Source: Prevotella sp. oral taxon 299 str. F0039 (GTDB lineage Bacteria; Bacteroidota; Bacteroidia; Bacteroidales; Bacteroidaceae). Taken from it: a DNA stretch of 64,000 nt. Positions within the stretch are counted from its first letter, which is position 1, and each line of letters begins with the position of its first letter. The stretch lies in assembly GCF_000163055.2 (NCBI RefSeq), contig NC_022124.1, positions 496,001 to 560,000 on the forward strand, read 5' to 3'. The notes below the pieces were generated by a model, which was not told the DNA's origin, did not search any database, and saw only the letters and a program-made list of their open reading frames with translations. The position numbers and the translations under genes were made by a program. Below are positions 39,495 through 50,296 of the stretch, in pieces.

Positions 39495-41606
39495 TTATTG
39501 AGCGTTGATTTCTTTTAGTAAGCGATCTGCATGTCCCCATTTATCCATTAGATAAAGCATATAACGCACATCAACTCCAATGCAACGAGCAAGGCGAGCA
39601 TCAAAGTTTATGTCGCTAGAAAGGCTATCCCAGTTGCCATCGAAAGCCAAACCAATGAGCTCTCCCTTACCATTAAAGATTGGAGAGCCGCTGTTTCCGC
39701 CAGTAATATCATTGGTAGTTAAGAAACAAAGTTGTAAATCTTTACTTGAATTGTCGGTATATTTACCGAAATCTTTAGCCGAAAGCAATTCTTTTAATAT
39801 AGGCTCTGCACGATAATCGTATACTTCTTGGCTTCTATTCATTTTCTTAACGATAGTAGGAGCGGTTGTAAAATAACCCGAATTATTACCACCTAAATCG
39901 TAACTTTTCACTTGTCCATAGCTCAAACGCATAGTAAAGTTAGCGTCAGAATAGTGAGGCATGTCTTCTTCCATGCGCAATTTGGCAGCGCAAAGATATT
40001 TTTCTTGTAGTTCAATGCTGTCGTTGATTGCATTTAATCCATGGCTTAAAGCACCACGAATATCGAGTAAGTCTAGACCGAAAAGAACACCTGGGTCGGT
40101 TAAAGCCTTCTTCTTATAGACATAAATCTTAGTGTTCTTCTTCATCAAAAGAGATTTGTTGTATAGATAATCTACATATTTAACGTAGTTACCGCCGAAC
40201 TTTTGATCTATTTCAGTGTAGAATTTAGGCAAGTATTGCTTGTCAACATGTTCTCTATAATTCTTCAAAAGCACGCCAAGAACTTCCTTGTCGAGAGCTT
40301 TGTCCCATGCATCTTCATTGTTTCCAAACTCGATGAATTGGGCTTTTTTGTTGTTTTTAGAGCCTTTAATCTCCATTTTATTAAGGTGATTAGCACGGTC
40401 TACAAACTCACCAGTGCCGTGGAAAGTTTCTCTAAAGTAACGCATTGTGCGCATAAGGTCGAATCGTTGTGCGTAAAGAGTAGCCATACGATCGAAGTTA
40501 AGTTTTCCTTTTAGGTAGCCAGTGCTATCTTGCCATCTTCTTAAACGATTCTCATAATCTTTCTTTTGGTTGATAATACCGATAGAATCGATACATTTGT
40601 TCATACCAATAGAGTTTTTCCAATAGTTCGCACTGCGTGCAAATTTAGAGTCATACTTAATTCTTACAGCCTCACTAGCACGCATGTGGCGGGTCATTAC
40701 CTCTTGTTTAACACCTCTAACTTGTGCTGTTGGCTCGTTAATAGCATCTCTTCTCTCCTTAATACCATAAGAACTGAGATATCTATTGGTGCTTCCTGGG
40801 TAGCCAATGGTCATTGCAAAGCTGTCTTCTGCATAGCCTTGGAGCGAAACAGGAGCCCAATGAGCTGGTTTGTAGGGTACATTGTCTTTGCTATATGCTG
40901 CTGGTTTGTTTGTTTTTGGGTCGGCATAGATACGGAAAACGCTGAAATCACAGGTCTGACGAGGCCACATCCAGTTGTCAGTTTCGCCTCCAAACTTACC
41001 CATTGACTTGGGAACGGTGAACACAAGACGTACATCTGTGAAGTCTTGATATGTAGTTGCGTAGTATTTGTTGCCCTCATAGAACGCATCGATATTGACA
41101 TGATAAGTTGAGTCGATAGCTTTTGCTTTGCGAGTAAGCACATTTTCGAGCGAATCGATGAGCACTCCCTTTTGTGCATGGGTCTTTTTATCAATTCCAA
41201 GAGCCTCTAATTCGCTTGTAATGTCCTTTTGTTCAATCATAAACGACACGAAAGTATCTTTGTTAGGCAATTCTTCTGCATACGACTTAGCATAGAATCC
41301 GTCTCTCATATAATCGTGTTCAACGGTTGAATGACTACGAATAGCCTCGAAACCACAATGGTGATTAGTGAAAACAAGCCCATCTGGCGACACAACCACA
41401 CCCGAACAATAGCCCGAAAAGTTCACAACACCTTTCATAATGGCGTCTTTCCCCTTATAAATACTATTGTAAGGAAGGTCGAATCCTTGTCCTTTCATCT
41501 GTTGATAAACGGCTTGTGGAAGGTTATAAAGCGTCCACATACCCTCATCTGCCTTAGCTATTAGGGTGCAAGCAATGGCAAATAATACTAAAAGAGTTTT
41601 CTTCAT
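39495..41606 (-). CDS. S46 family dipeptidyl-peptidase, DPP7-type
   Basis: This encodes 703 residues with a signal peptide (through AKADEG). The serine-peptidase triad is visible: His83 in TNHHCG, Asp220 in CDFSVFR and Ser639 in GGNSGSP. The residue 18 positions after the catalytic Ser is Gly657, in FDGNW. By alignment with P. gingivalis enzymes this is the position that is Gly in DPP7 and Arg in the acidic-residue-specific DPP11, so cleavage after hydrophobic residues is predicted. These enzymes release dipeptides from oligopeptides in the periplasm for use as carbon and nitrogen source. It ends at a bidirectional terminator. Confidence 0.93.
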   Translation of the reverse strand: MKKTLLVLFAIACTLIAKADEGMWTLYNLPQAVYQQMKGQGFDLPYNSIYKGKDAIMKGVVNFSGYCSGVVVSPDGLVFTNHHCGFEAIRSHSTVEHDYMRDGFYAKSYAEELPNKDTFVSFMIEQKDITSELEALGIDKKTHAQKGVLIDSLENVLTRKAKAIDSTYHVNIDAFYEGNKYYATTYQDFTDVRLVFTVPKSMGKFGGETDNWMWPRQTCDFSVFRIYADPKTNKPAAYSKDNVPYKPAHWAPVSLQGYAEDSFAMTIGYPGSTNRYLSSYGIKERRDAINEPTAQVRGVKQEVMTRHMRASEAVRIKYDSKFARSANYWKNSIGMNKCIDSIGIINQKKDYENRLRRWQDSTGYLKGKLNFDRMATLYAQRFDLMRTMRYFRETFHGTGEFVDRANHLNKMEIKGSKNNKKAQFIEFGNNEDAWDKALDKEVLGVLLKNYREHVDKQYLPKFYTEIDQKFGGNYVKYVDYLYNKSLLMKKNTKIYVYKKKALTDPGVLFGLDLLDIRGALSHGLNAINDSIELQEKYLCAAKLRMEEDMPHYSDANFTMRLSYGQVKSYDLGGNNSGYFTTAPTIVKKMNRSQEVYDYRAEPILKELLSAKDFGKYTDNSSKDLQLCFLTTNDITGGNSGSPIFNGKGELIGLAFDGNWDSLSSDINFDARLARCIGVDVRYMLYLMDKWGHADRLLKEINAQ

Positions 41607-41640
41607 ACTTTTTGTTATTTGTCTTTATTTGAGTTTTTAA

Positions 41641-43137
41641 TTATCCTTTTTTGAAATATTTTCCTATCACTGGCATTCTACTTAGTGGTAGATCGTGATA
41701 TATAATGTGTGCAACGAACGCAAAGATAATGAGCGTATTCACTGCAAGGGCATGTATCTTAGGAAGATATTGATTGCTATAAGTAATGGCAATGAAGAAG
41801 AATATAGTCATAAGAACATATATTCCGATGCTTTTTAAGGGGTAATTGATAGGGAATTTCTTTTGTCCTACAAAGTAAGAGAGCGTCATTGCTGTTGCAT
41901 ATCCAATGAAACCAGCCCACGCACACGCCATATAGCCATATTGAGGCACAAATATTATATTGATAAGCACCAACACAAAGCAACCAATACCAGAGAAATA
42001 AGCTCCCCAAATGGTCTTATCAATCAGCTTATACCAAAAAGATAGGTTGAAATAAACGCCCATCATAATCGTTCCAGCCATCACAATAGGCACCACTTTC
42101 AATCCTTCCCAATAGTCTCTACCGATGATATGGCGCAGAATATTGATGTAACCCATCACCACAATGAATGCAAGTAGGGTGAAAATGATAAAGTATTTCA
42201 TCGCAATAGCATAAGTTTCACGATTATCTTTATCGTTTCCCTTACCAAAAACAAAGGGTTCGTAGGCATAACGAAATGCTTGTGTAATCATTGCCATAAT
42301 CATTGCAATCTTACTAGCAGCGCCATAGATTCCCAATTGTTGATGAGCTTCGCCCCCTTTGTATAGATATGGGAAGAGAATAAAGTCGGCAGTTTGATTC
42401 AATATACCTGCAATTCCAAGAATAAGGATAGGCCAACTATAAGATAACATGCGCTTAGCCAGTTTCTTATCGAATGTATATTTAAATCCAGTTAATTCCT
42501 TATAGAAGAAGAAAGTGATGCTTGCCGTACACACAAGGTTGATATAAAAGGCATAACCAACGCCCGTTTCAGGACTATAAACATGCTGAATGATATCGGG
42601 ATAGCTGTTATATAAAGCAGGTAGCACCACAAAATAGAGTAAGTTCAATGCAATGTTGAAAGCAATGAATAAGAGTTTGAGTGCAGCAAACTTGATAGGA
42701 CGCTTTTTATAACGTAGATATGCGAAAGGAATGCATTGAAAAGCGTCGATAGAAACAGTGGCAGCCATTACCCAAACGTATGAACTATGGTCGGAATAGC
42801 CCATTACTCCCGATATAGGTTGTAAGAAAATAGACACCAAAACGATGAATAATAGCGAGGTAAAGCCCACCATTATGAGTGAAGAAGAATATACTTTCTG
42901 TGGATCTTCATTGGTTTTGTTGGCATATCTAAAGAAAGTTGTTTCCATTCCATATGTCAAAATCACCAGAAGAAGGGCAGTATAGGCATATAAATTCGTG
43001 ATAATTCCATAGCCACCACTTGCTGCAGAGATATTAGAAGTGTATAAAGGAACAAGTAAATAGTTGAGAAAACGACCTAAAATACTGCTCATTCCGTAAA
43101 TAGCAGTATCCTTTGCGAGTGATTTTAAATTAGCCAT
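41641..43137 (-). CDS. Polysaccharide flippase (MOP/Wzx family)
   Basis: This encodes 498 residues with about 12-14 membrane helices. The start SLAKDTAIYGMSSILGRFLN is typical of Wzx-like oligosaccharide flippases, and the regularly spaced loops contain the usual family residues (KRMLSYSWPILILGIAG in the middle). It would flip lipid-linked glycan repeat units from the inner to the outer leaflet. No glycosyltransferases are adjacent, so its glycan is unknown. It lies 34 bases upstream of the S46 peptidase gene on the same strand, possibly in one transcript. Confidence 0.88.
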   Translation of the reverse strand: MANLKSLAKDTAIYGMSSILGRFLNYLLVPLYTSNISAASGGYGIITNLYAYTALLLVILTYGMETTFFRYANKTNEDPQKVYSSSLIMVGFTSLLFIVLVSIFLQPISGVMGYSDHSSYVWVMAATVSIDAFQCIPFAYLRYKKRPIKFAALKLLFIAFNIALNLLYFVVLPALYNSYPDIIQHVYSPETGVGYAFYINLVCTASITFFFYKELTGFKYTFDKKLAKRMLSYSWPILILGIAGILNQTADFILFPYLYKGGEAHQQLGIYGAASKIAMIMAMITQAFRYAYEPFVFGKGNDKDNRETYAIAMKYFIIFTLLAFIVVMGYINILRHIIGRDYWEGLKVVPIVMAGTIMMGVYFNLSFWYKLIDKTIWGAYFSGIGCFVLVLINIIFVPQYGYMACAWAGFIGYATAMTLSYFVGQKKFPINYPLKSIGIYVLMTIFFFIAITYSNQYLPKIHALAVNTLIIFAFVAHIIYHDLPLSRMPVIGKYFKKG

Positions 43138-43237
43138 AAAACCGTGTTTTGATTGTATTTATTTCGCTATTACTGTGTTATGATGTGATAACAACAAATG
43201 CAAAGTTACGAAAAGATAAATGTATTGTGTTGCAAAA

Positions 43238-44470
43238 CTATGAGAAAAAGAAGTAAGCAATGGCTATTGCAGCAATTACTCCCGCTAAATCTGCCAGCAA
43301 ACCGCATGCAACTGCGTGGCGAGTTTTGCGTATTCCCACACTTCCAAAGTACACAGCTAAGATGTAAAAAGTAGTGTCTGTAGAGCCTTGGAAAATGCAA
43401 CTCAATCGTCCAACGAACGAATCTGCACCATAAGTGTTCATTGCATCCACCATCATTCCACGTGCTCCGCTACCCGAAAGAGGCTTCATAATAGCCGTTG
43501 GCAATGCATCTACAAAACTTGCGTCTACTCCAAGCGATGCAATTGTCCAGCGAATAGAACCTATTAAAACGTCCATTGCGCCCGAAGCTCTAAACACTGC
43601 AATGGCAACCAGTATGGCAACGAGATAGGGAATGATGCGTATTGCGGTGTTAAATCCTTCTTTTGCGCCCTCAATAAAGGCATCGTACACGTTAATTCGC
43701 TTTCTAACACCTGCTAAAATAAAGCAAATAATGATAGACATTAGTATGATGTTAGCACTAAGTGTGCTCACTTTGTTCATTGTGTCTTTGTCTAATTGAC
43801 CCAAACCCCAAATCAATCCACATACCACCGCAAGCATTCCGCCAAGTGTTAGTAATAGCGTTTTGTTGAAAAGATTGATGCGTTGATAGATAGAAGTGAT
43901 AATGATTCCTGCCAAAGTCGAGAAGAATGTGGCAATAAGAATAGGTATAAAGATGTCAGTTGGTTGCAAAGCACCTGCCTGAACACGATAAACCATGATA
44001 GAAACAGGTATAAGTGTTAAGCCCGAAGTGTTCAAAACAAGGAACATAATCATTTCGTTACTCGCCGTATCTTTCTCTTTATTGAGCGATTGAAGTTGTT
44101 CCATAGCTTTTAAACCCAATGGTGTTGCGGCATTGTCGAGCCCTAACATGTTGGCAGCGATGTTCATAAAGATGCTACCTGTTGCGGGATGACCCTTTGG
44201 AATGCTTGGAAATAGCTTAGTAAACACAGGACTTAGAACTCGAGATAAGATGTTAATTACACCGCCTTGCTCTCCAATTCGCATCACACCTAGCCACAAT
44301 GATAGGGCACCTGTTAAGCCAATGCTGATTTTAAAGGCAGTTTCTGCCGATTCAAAAGTACTGTTCATCATGGTTGTAAATACGTCGGTGTCGCCCATAA
44401 AAATCACTTTTACGAGTCCTACAACGAACGCAATGATGAAAAAGCCAATCCAAATATAATTTAATACCAT
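43238..44470 (-). CDS. Nucleoside-recognition (SpmA/SpmB fusion) membrane protein
   Basis: This encodes 410 residues and is highly hydrophobic. The first half matches the spore-maturation protein A pattern (GLTGALSLWLGVMRIGEQGG, HPATGSIFMNIAANMLGLDNAATP). The second half matches SpmB (FNTAIRIIPYLVAILVAIAVF, PTAIMKPLSGSGARGMM, FVGRLSCIFQGSTDTTFYIL). The fused form is common in non-sporulating Bacteroidetes, where its role is unknown; nucleoside or small-molecule transport has been suggested for the Gate domain family. It stands alone, oriented away from topA. Confidence 0.88.
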   Translation of the reverse strand: MVLNYIWIGFFIIAFVVGLVKVIFMGDTDVFTTMMNSTFESAETAFKISIGLTGALSLWLGVMRIGEQGGVINILSRVLSPVFTKLFPSIPKGHPATGSIFMNIAANMLGLDNAATPLGLKAMEQLQSLNKEKDTASNEMIMFLVLNTSGLTLIPVSIMVYRVQAGALQPTDIFIPILIATFFSTLAGIIITSIYQRINLFNKTLLLTLGGMLAVVCGLIWGLGQLDKDTMNKVSTLSANIILMSIIICFILAGVRKRINVYDAFIEGAKEGFNTAIRIIPYLVAILVAIAVFRASGAMDVLIGSIRWTIASLGVDASFVDALPTAIMKPLSGSGARGMMVDAMNTYGADSFVGRLSCIFQGSTDTTFYILAVYFGSVGIRKTRHAVACGLLADLAGVIAAIAIAYFFFS

Positions 44471-45424
44471 GCAACAAAGTTAGTAGAAATAGGAGATAAC
44501 TCAAAATAAAACCATCTTTTTATGAGCCAAGCTCATTGTGTAAGTCTTGCAAAGCAAGAACTCTGTTCCGTTATAAAAATCCCATTTTGGTGTAATTAAT
44601 CTGTATTTTCTTGCTTTAATCAAACAAAGAGTAAAATAAAAAGTACCATTTCACCGAATAAAATAATGCCGATGAAATCTATAAAAATACGATTTAATCG
44701 TTGTTTTGATTTCAATAGAAAAGGAGAAGATGATGGAGTTCATGTCTTTTAAATGAAAACTGGAAGAGAAGTACTAAATAATCTAAAAATAGTATAGGAT
44801 GAAAAGCGAAATGAAGGCGTTTTTTTTATCTTGAAAAGCTAAGTTTCTAAATGATAAAAATATATGAGGTTGAAAAATAAAAGAGAGTCTTTGTAAATGA
44901 TAATAATCGATAAAATGGGTGTTTTTATGGGGAAATGAGCTTAAAAGCATTGCTTTTAGTTAGCAAAGTCAATGCTTTTAGAAAATAAAAACAATGTATT
45001 TGGAGTGCAATTCGATAGCTATTATGACGAAAGAAAAGAGTGTTTTGTTACAAAATCAATCTTTTTAGTTGCTAATGAACGTGCGCTCGTGCGTGAGCAT
45101 GTGCTCTGTTATTTTTCTAAAAGCATTCTTTTTGTGTCTTTTCTTGTTGTTCTAGTTCCCATTTGGGGCTGTAAGGTGGAGTATAAAACATCAAAAAGCA
45201 TCAAAAAAATATCTAGAATAAAACCAATATCCACATTTTAAAAAGGCAAGAAATGTTAAGATATATAGTGTTTGGCATACCACTTGTTAGTGAAGGTGGG
45301 CTAACAAAAATGCATTAAGTAAAATCTAAAAGTTTAAAAAAACACAAAAAACACTCTATGTAATAATGTATAAGTAGACTTTTTATTTATTTTGCAACCA
45401 AAATTAAAATACTATCTCATTGAT
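44471..45424. other. 954-bp intergenic gap between the SpmA/B and topA genes
   Basis: No gene is supported. An 89-codon open frame (44972-45241) is made largely of repeat units and I reject it. Repeat cluster C occupies 44942-45072. The topA -7-like word TATTTTG is at 45388-45394. The remainder is AT-rich. Confidence 0.5.
44942..45072. repeat. Degenerate 22-bp tandem repeats, cluster C
   Basis: Units start at 44942, 44964, 44986 and 45008 with exact 22-bp spacing, then a poor unit, then another recognisable one at 45051. The first has AAAAGCATTGCTTTT intact. A further isolated unit, CTAAAAGCATTCTTTTTG, lies near 45118. Confidence 0.75.
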
Positions 45425-47743
45425 ATGCAACAGAATTTAGTTATCGTAGAGAGCCCCGCTAAGGCAAAAACAATAGAGAAGTTTCTTGGAAAAGAGTTTA
45501 AGGTGATGTCTAGTTATGGACATATACGAGATTTAAAGAAAAAAGAAATCAGTATAGATCCAAAGAGTTTAGATCCTTGTTATGAAGTTCCTGAAGAAAA
45601 GAAGAAACTTGTTTCAGAATTAAAACGAAATGTAGAACAAAGTAAAACGGTTTGGTTAGCATCCGATGAGGACCGTGAAGGAGAAGCTATTGCATGGCAC
45701 TTGTGCGAGGTTTTAGGGTTAGACGAAGAGAAAACCAATAGAATTGTGTTTCATGAGATAACAAAAACAGCCATACTTCATGCGATAGAAACACCTCGTC
45801 AGCTTGATATGAACTTGGTAAATGCACAACAAGCACGTCGAGTTTTGGATAGATTGGTGGGCTTCAAGCTATCTCCAGTGTTGTGGAGAAAGGTAAAACC
45901 AGCTCTTTCTGCAGGTCGTGTGCAAAGTGTTGCCGTACGTTTGATTGTTGAAAGAGAACGTGAGATACAAGCATTCAAAACCGAACCCTATTATAGAGTG
46001 AATGCTATCTTTGTGTTGAAAGATGGAGAAGGGAATGTAACAGAACTTAAAGCAGAATTGGATAAACGCTTTAAGAATCACGAAGAGGCTGTTTCTTTCC
46101 TTGAAAAAAGTAAAGATTCAACCTTCCAAATCGCATCAATAGCAAAGAAACCGCTAAAGAGAATGCCTGCACCACCATTCACAACATCGACACTTCAACA
46201 AGAAGCTGCACGCAAATTGGGCTTTACAGTGTCGCAAACAATGATGGTTGCGCAACGTCTTTACGAAGGTGGACACATTACATACATGCGTACCGACAGC
46301 GTGAACCTATCTACTTTGGCTCGAGGAGCAGCGAAAGAAGAAATAGAAAAGCTATATGGTGAGTCGTATAGTCGCTCTCGCAACTATCAAACTCATGCAA
46401 AAGGCGCACAAGAAGCACACGAAGCTATTCGCCCAACCTATATGGATAAAACGCAAATAGATGGAACTGCGCAAGAAAAAAGATTGTATGAGTTGATTTG
46501 GAAGCGCACCATTGCAAGTCAAATGGCAGAGGCTCAAATCGAGAAAACAACCGTGTCGATAAACGTTAGCGGTGCAAACGAGAGCTTTACCTCTGTTGGT
46601 GAGATGATAACATTTGATGGATTTTTGAAAGTTTATCGTGAATCTACCGATGACGATGATGCAAATGCAGACGAACAATCGCATGTTTTGCCTGCAACTC
46701 TTAAAGAAGGCGACTTGTTAGAACGTAAAGAAATTGTTTCAACTGAACGCTTTAGCATGGCTCCAGCACGCTATACAGAAGCAAGTTTGGTGCATAAAAT
46801 GGAAGAATTGGGTATTGGACGCCCATCAACATACGCTCCAACTATCAGTACTATACAACAAAGAGAGTATGTAGTGAAAGGAGATAAAACAGGAGAAGAA
46901 CGCACTTATGTGGTGGATGTCTTGAAAAATGGCAAGATAACATCGACAACTAAGAAAGAAACAGTGGGCAATGAAAAGGGCAAACTCTTACCTACTGACA
47001 TTGGTTCTGTGGTGAACGATTTCCTAACAGCTAACTTCTCAGACATCGTAGACTACAACTTTACGGCAAAAGTAGAAAGTCAATTCGACCTTATTGCAGA
47101 GGGAAAAGAGACTTGGAAGGAAATGATGAAGACCTTTGACGACGAGTTTGAACCTACTGTTGATAAGGTGATGAATGCTCGTTCGGAGCATAAAGCAGGC
47201 GAAAGACAATTGGGTTTAGAGCCTAAAACAAATAAACCCGTATTTGTTAAGATAGGACGTTTTGGTCCAGTTGTGCAGATTGGTAGTGCAGGAGATACTG
47301 ATAAACCTCGCTTTGCACAAGTTCCTACAGGAAAGAGTATTGAAACAATCACTTTAGAAGAGGCTCTTGAATTGTTTAAATTGCCAAGAGTTCTTGGTCA
47401 ATTCGAAGGCGAAGACGTTATAGTTGGTGCAGGAAGATTTGGTCCTTATATTCAACATAACAAGCAGTATATATCTCTTCCAAAGGGAGAAGACCCAATG
47501 TCGGTTACTTTAGGACATGCTGTTGCGTTAATAGAAACAAAGAGATTGCAAGAGAAACAACGTCACTTGAAAGACTTTGGCGAAGGGGTTAACCTCGAAA
47601 TCCTTAACGGACGTTATGGACCTTACATCTGTTACGAAGGAAAAAACTATCGCTTGCCCAAAAACTTACATGCAAAAGCAGCAGAATTGACCTATGGTGA
47701 GTGCATGGATGTTGTGAAAGCATCGGCAGAAAAGAAGAAATGA
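45425..47743 (+). CDS. topA: DNA topoisomerase I
   Basis: This encodes 772 residues. ATG at 45425 starts directly at the Toprim domain (NLVIVESPAKAKTIEKFLG); an upstream TTG overlaps the promoter word and is unlikely. Toprim acidic motif LASDEDREGEAIAWHL follows. The active-site tyrosine is in GHITYMRTDS near residue 290. The C-terminal part carries repeated KxGRFGP(Y/V) topoisomerase C-terminal repeats (IGRFGPVVQIG, AGRFGPYIQHN, NGRYGPYICYE) instead of zinc ribbons. It relaxes negative supercoils. It overlaps aroK by 4 bases. Confidence 0.96.
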   Translation: MQQNLVIVESPAKAKTIEKFLGKEFKVMSSYGHIRDLKKKEISIDPKSLDPCYEVPEEKKKLVSELKRNVEQSKTVWLASDEDREGEAIAWHLCEVLGLDEEKTNRIVFHEITKTAILHAIETPRQLDMNLVNAQQARRVLDRLVGFKLSPVLWRKVKPALSAGRVQSVAVRLIVEREREIQAFKTEPYYRVNAIFVLKDGEGNVTELKAELDKRFKNHEEAVSFLEKSKDSTFQIASIAKKPLKRMPAPPFTTSTLQQEAARKLGFTVSQTMMVAQRLYEGGHITYMRTDSVNLSTLARGAAKEEIEKLYGESYSRSRNYQTHAKGAQEAHEAIRPTYMDKTQIDGTAQEKRLYELIWKRTIASQMAEAQIEKTTVSINVSGANESFTSVGEMITFDGFLKVYRESTDDDDANADEQSHVLPATLKEGDLLERKEIVSTERFSMAPARYTEASLVHKMEELGIGRPSTYAPTISTIQQREYVVKGDKTGEERTYVVDVLKNGKITSTTKKETVGNEKGKLLPTDIGSVVNDFLTANFSDIVDYNFTAKVESQFDLIAEGKETWKEMMKTFDDEFEPTVDKVMNARSEHKAGERQLGLEPKTNKPVFVKIGRFGPVVQIGSAGDTDKPRFAQVPTGKSIETITLEEALELFKLPRVLGQFEGEDVIVGAGRFGPYIQHNKQYISLPKGEDPMSVTLGHAVALIETKRLQEKQRHLKDFGEGVNLEILNGRYGPYICYEGKNYRLPKNLHAKAAELTYGECMDVVKASAEKKK

Positions 47744-48273
47744 AACGTATAATCATTATCGGTTATATGGGCGCAGGCAAAACAACTGTGGGCTATGCAC
47801 TATCTAAACTCACTGGTTGGACATTCTATGACCTCGATTGGTATATAGAAAATCGCATGCGAAAAAGCGTTAGTGAACTCTTTGAAGAACGTGGAGAAGA
47901 AGGCTTTCGACAAATAGAAGTAAACATGTTGCACGAAGTTGCCGAATTCGAAAACGTGATAATTAGCTGCGGAGGGGGCACTCCTTGCTTCTACAATAAT
48001 ATCGATTATATGAATGAACAAGGCGAAACGATTTATTTAAAGGCGTCTCCTGAGGTGCTCTTTAAGCATATTAAGATGACAAGAGTGCCACGACCACTCC
48101 TCAAAGACAAATCTCCTGAAGAAGTAAAGGAATTTATTAAGGAGCAAATAGCTCATCGAGAACCATTCTATTTAAAAGCAAAACATGTGTTCGACATCAA
48201 CTTACTCGACACAAGAAAAGAGATAATTGCTTCTGCTTCTCGCCTAAAAGAAATGATTGGGTTACCAGATTAA
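47740..48273 (+). CDS. aroK: Shikimate kinase
   Basis: This encodes 177 residues. I start at 47740 (MKRIIIIGYMGAGKTTVG), overlapping the topA stop as ATGA and placing the P-loop GYMGAGKTT at the N-terminus as usual. Shikimate-binding residues are visible in DLDWYIENRM and ISCGGGTPCF. The LID region contains RPLLKD. It phosphorylates shikimate in aromatic amino-acid synthesis. The topA-aroK overlap implies translational coupling. Confidence 0.95.
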   Translation: MKRIIIIGYMGAGKTTVGYALSKLTGWTFYDLDWYIENRMRKSVSELFEERGEEGFRQIEVNMLHEVAEFENVIISCGGGTPCFYNNIDYMNEQGETIYLKASPEVLFKHIKMTRVPRPLLKDKSPEEVKEFIKEQIAHREPFYLKAKHVFDINLLDTRKEIIASASRLKEMIGLPD

Positions 48274-48382
48274 AAGGCTGTTTGTGTGTGGATAAATTAA
48301 AGGAAAAATTCTATTAAAAAGAAATCCATACAAAACATAGGATAAAACAAAAGCAACTTAAAAATAAATAATAGTAAATTAA

Positions 48383-50275
48383 ATGAAGAAATGGACCATA
48401 GAAGACTCTAAAGAGCTCTATAATATAAATGGTTGGGGTGTTTCTTACTTCGGAATTAACGAAGAAGGAAATGTTTATGTAAGTCCTTCTAAAGACCAAA
48501 CACGTATTGATTTGAAAGAAGTAATGAACGAATTAGCACTAAGAGATGTTACAACTCCAGTGTTATTGCGTTTCCCTGACATCCTAGATAATCGTATTGA
48601 GCAAACCGCAAGCTGCTTTCAACAAGCAAAGAAAGAATATGATTATAAGGCAGAAAACTTCATTATTTATCCTATTAAGGTGAACCAAATGCAACCAGTA
48701 GTTGAAGAAATCATCTCACATGGACGTAAATTCAACCTCGGTTTGGAAGCAGGTTCAAAGCCAGAGCTACACGCAGTGATCGCAGTTCAATGTCAAAGCG
48801 ACTCTTTAATTATATGTAATGGTTATAAAGACCAAAGCTATATCGAGCTAGCTCTATTGGCTCAGAAGATGGGAAAGCGCATCTTTATCGTTATCGAAAA
48901 GCTAAATGAGCTTGAAATTATTGCCAAAGCGGCTAAGAAACTCAACGTAAAGCCTAACTTAGGTATTCGTATTAAGCTCGCATCTTCAGGCTCTGGCAAG
49001 TGGGAAGAGAGCGGAGGAGATGCAAGTAAGTTTGGTTTAACATCAAGTGAACTACTCGAAGCACTTCGAATTCTCGACGAAAAAGGACTCCATAACAGCT
49101 TACGTCTTATTCACTTCCATATTGGTTCGCAGATAACAAAGATTAGAAGAATTCAAACCGCACTACGAGAAGCAGCACAATTCTACATCAATTTGCACAA
49201 AATGGGCTACAATGTAGATTTTGTTGATTGTGGAGGTGGACTCGGAGTAGACTATGATGGCACCCGTTCTCCAAGCAGTGAAAGCTCGGTTAACTACACT
49301 ATTCAAGAGTATGTCAATGACTGTGTCTACACATTTGTCGATGCAGCGAACAAGAATAACATACAACACCCTAACATTATTACAGAAAGTGGCCGCTCAT
49401 TAGCTGCCCATCACTCTGTATTAGTTATCGATGTGCTCGAAACTGCATCGTTACCTAGAATGTCAGAAGAGTTCGAACCAACAGAAACTGACCATCAATT
49501 GGTGAAAGACTTGTATGATATTTGGGACAATCTTAATTCTCGTTCGATTCTAGAAGATTGGCATGATGCCGAACAAATACGTGAAGAAGCACTTGAATTA
49601 TTTGCTCATGGAATTGTAGACCTAAAGACTCGTGCTGAAATTGAGGGCATGTATTGGAGCATTTGTAGAGAGATTAACACCCTAACAAAGCAGTTAAAGC
49701 ATGTTCCAGAAGAGCTTAGAAAGTTAGATAAACTTCTTGCTGATAAGTATTTCTGTAACTTTTCGCTCTTTCAATCATTGCCAGACAGCTGGGCTATCGA
49801 TCAATTGTTCCCCATTTTGCCCATACAACGACTTGATGAGCGTCCTACTCGCAATGCAACTCTACAAGATATCACTTGCGACTCAGATGGAAAGATTGCC
49901 AATTTCGTAACCAATCGACATATTTCTCACGTCCTTCCAGTTCATCAACTCAAGAAGTCTGACCAATATTATTTAGGTGTTTTCCTTGTAGGAGCATATC
50001 AAGAGATTTTGGGTGACATGCATAATCTGTTTGGAGATACCAACGCAGTGCACATATCAGTTAAAGATGGACGTTACCATATCGACCAAATTATCGATGG
50101 AGAGACCGTTGAAGAGGTATTGGATTATGTGCAATACAATCCTAAAAAGCTCGTTCGTCAGCTAGAAATATGGGTTGCAAAGAGTGTCAAAGCAGGAAAA
50201 ATATCACTCGAAGAGGGTAAAGAATTCTTGTCGAACTACCGCTCAGGGCTCTATGGTTACACCTATTTAGAATAA
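48383..50275 (+). CDS. speA: Biosynthetic arginine decarboxylase
   Basis: This encodes 630 residues, the family's normal length. The PLP-binding lysine is in FIIYPIKVNQMQ near residue 103. The His of LIHFHIGSQ and the DCGGGLGVDYDGTRS phosphate-binding loop follow. The substrate Cys region is less clear. The enzyme converts arginine to agmatine for polyamine synthesis. It is separated from aroK by 109 bases without terminator and could share the topA-aroK transcript. A terminator follows at 50344. Confidence 0.95.
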   Translation: MKKWTIEDSKELYNINGWGVSYFGINEEGNVYVSPSKDQTRIDLKEVMNELALRDVTTPVLLRFPDILDNRIEQTASCFQQAKKEYDYKAENFIIYPIKVNQMQPVVEEIISHGRKFNLGLEAGSKPELHAVIAVQCQSDSLIICNGYKDQSYIELALLAQKMGKRIFIVIEKLNELEIIAKAAKKLNVKPNLGIRIKLASSGSGKWEESGGDASKFGLTSSELLEALRILDEKGLHNSLRLIHFHIGSQITKIRRIQTALREAAQFYINLHKMGYNVDFVDCGGGLGVDYDGTRSPSSESSVNYTIQEYVNDCVYTFVDAANKNNIQHPNIITESGRSLAAHHSVLVIDVLETASLPRMSEEFEPTETDHQLVKDLYDIWDNLNSRSILEDWHDAEQIREEALELFAHGIVDLKTRAEIEGMYWSICREINTLTKQLKHVPEELRKLDKLLADKYFCNFSLFQSLPDSWAIDQLFPILPIQRLDERPTRNATLQDITCDSDGKIANFVTNRHISHVLPVHQLKKSDQYYLGVFLVGAYQEILGDMHNLFGDTNAVHISVKDGRYHIDQIIDGETVEEVLDYVQYNPKKLVRQLEIWVAKSVKAGKISLEEGKEFLSNYRSGLYGYTYLE

Positions 50276-50296
50276 GAATAGTGCGTAACTAAATCG

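Noticed and set aside
44972-45241. 89-codon open frame in the SpmA/B-topA gap
   Set aside because: Much of it is the 22-bp repeat cluster read through; no family resemblance, no clear promoter, and composition unlike neighbours.
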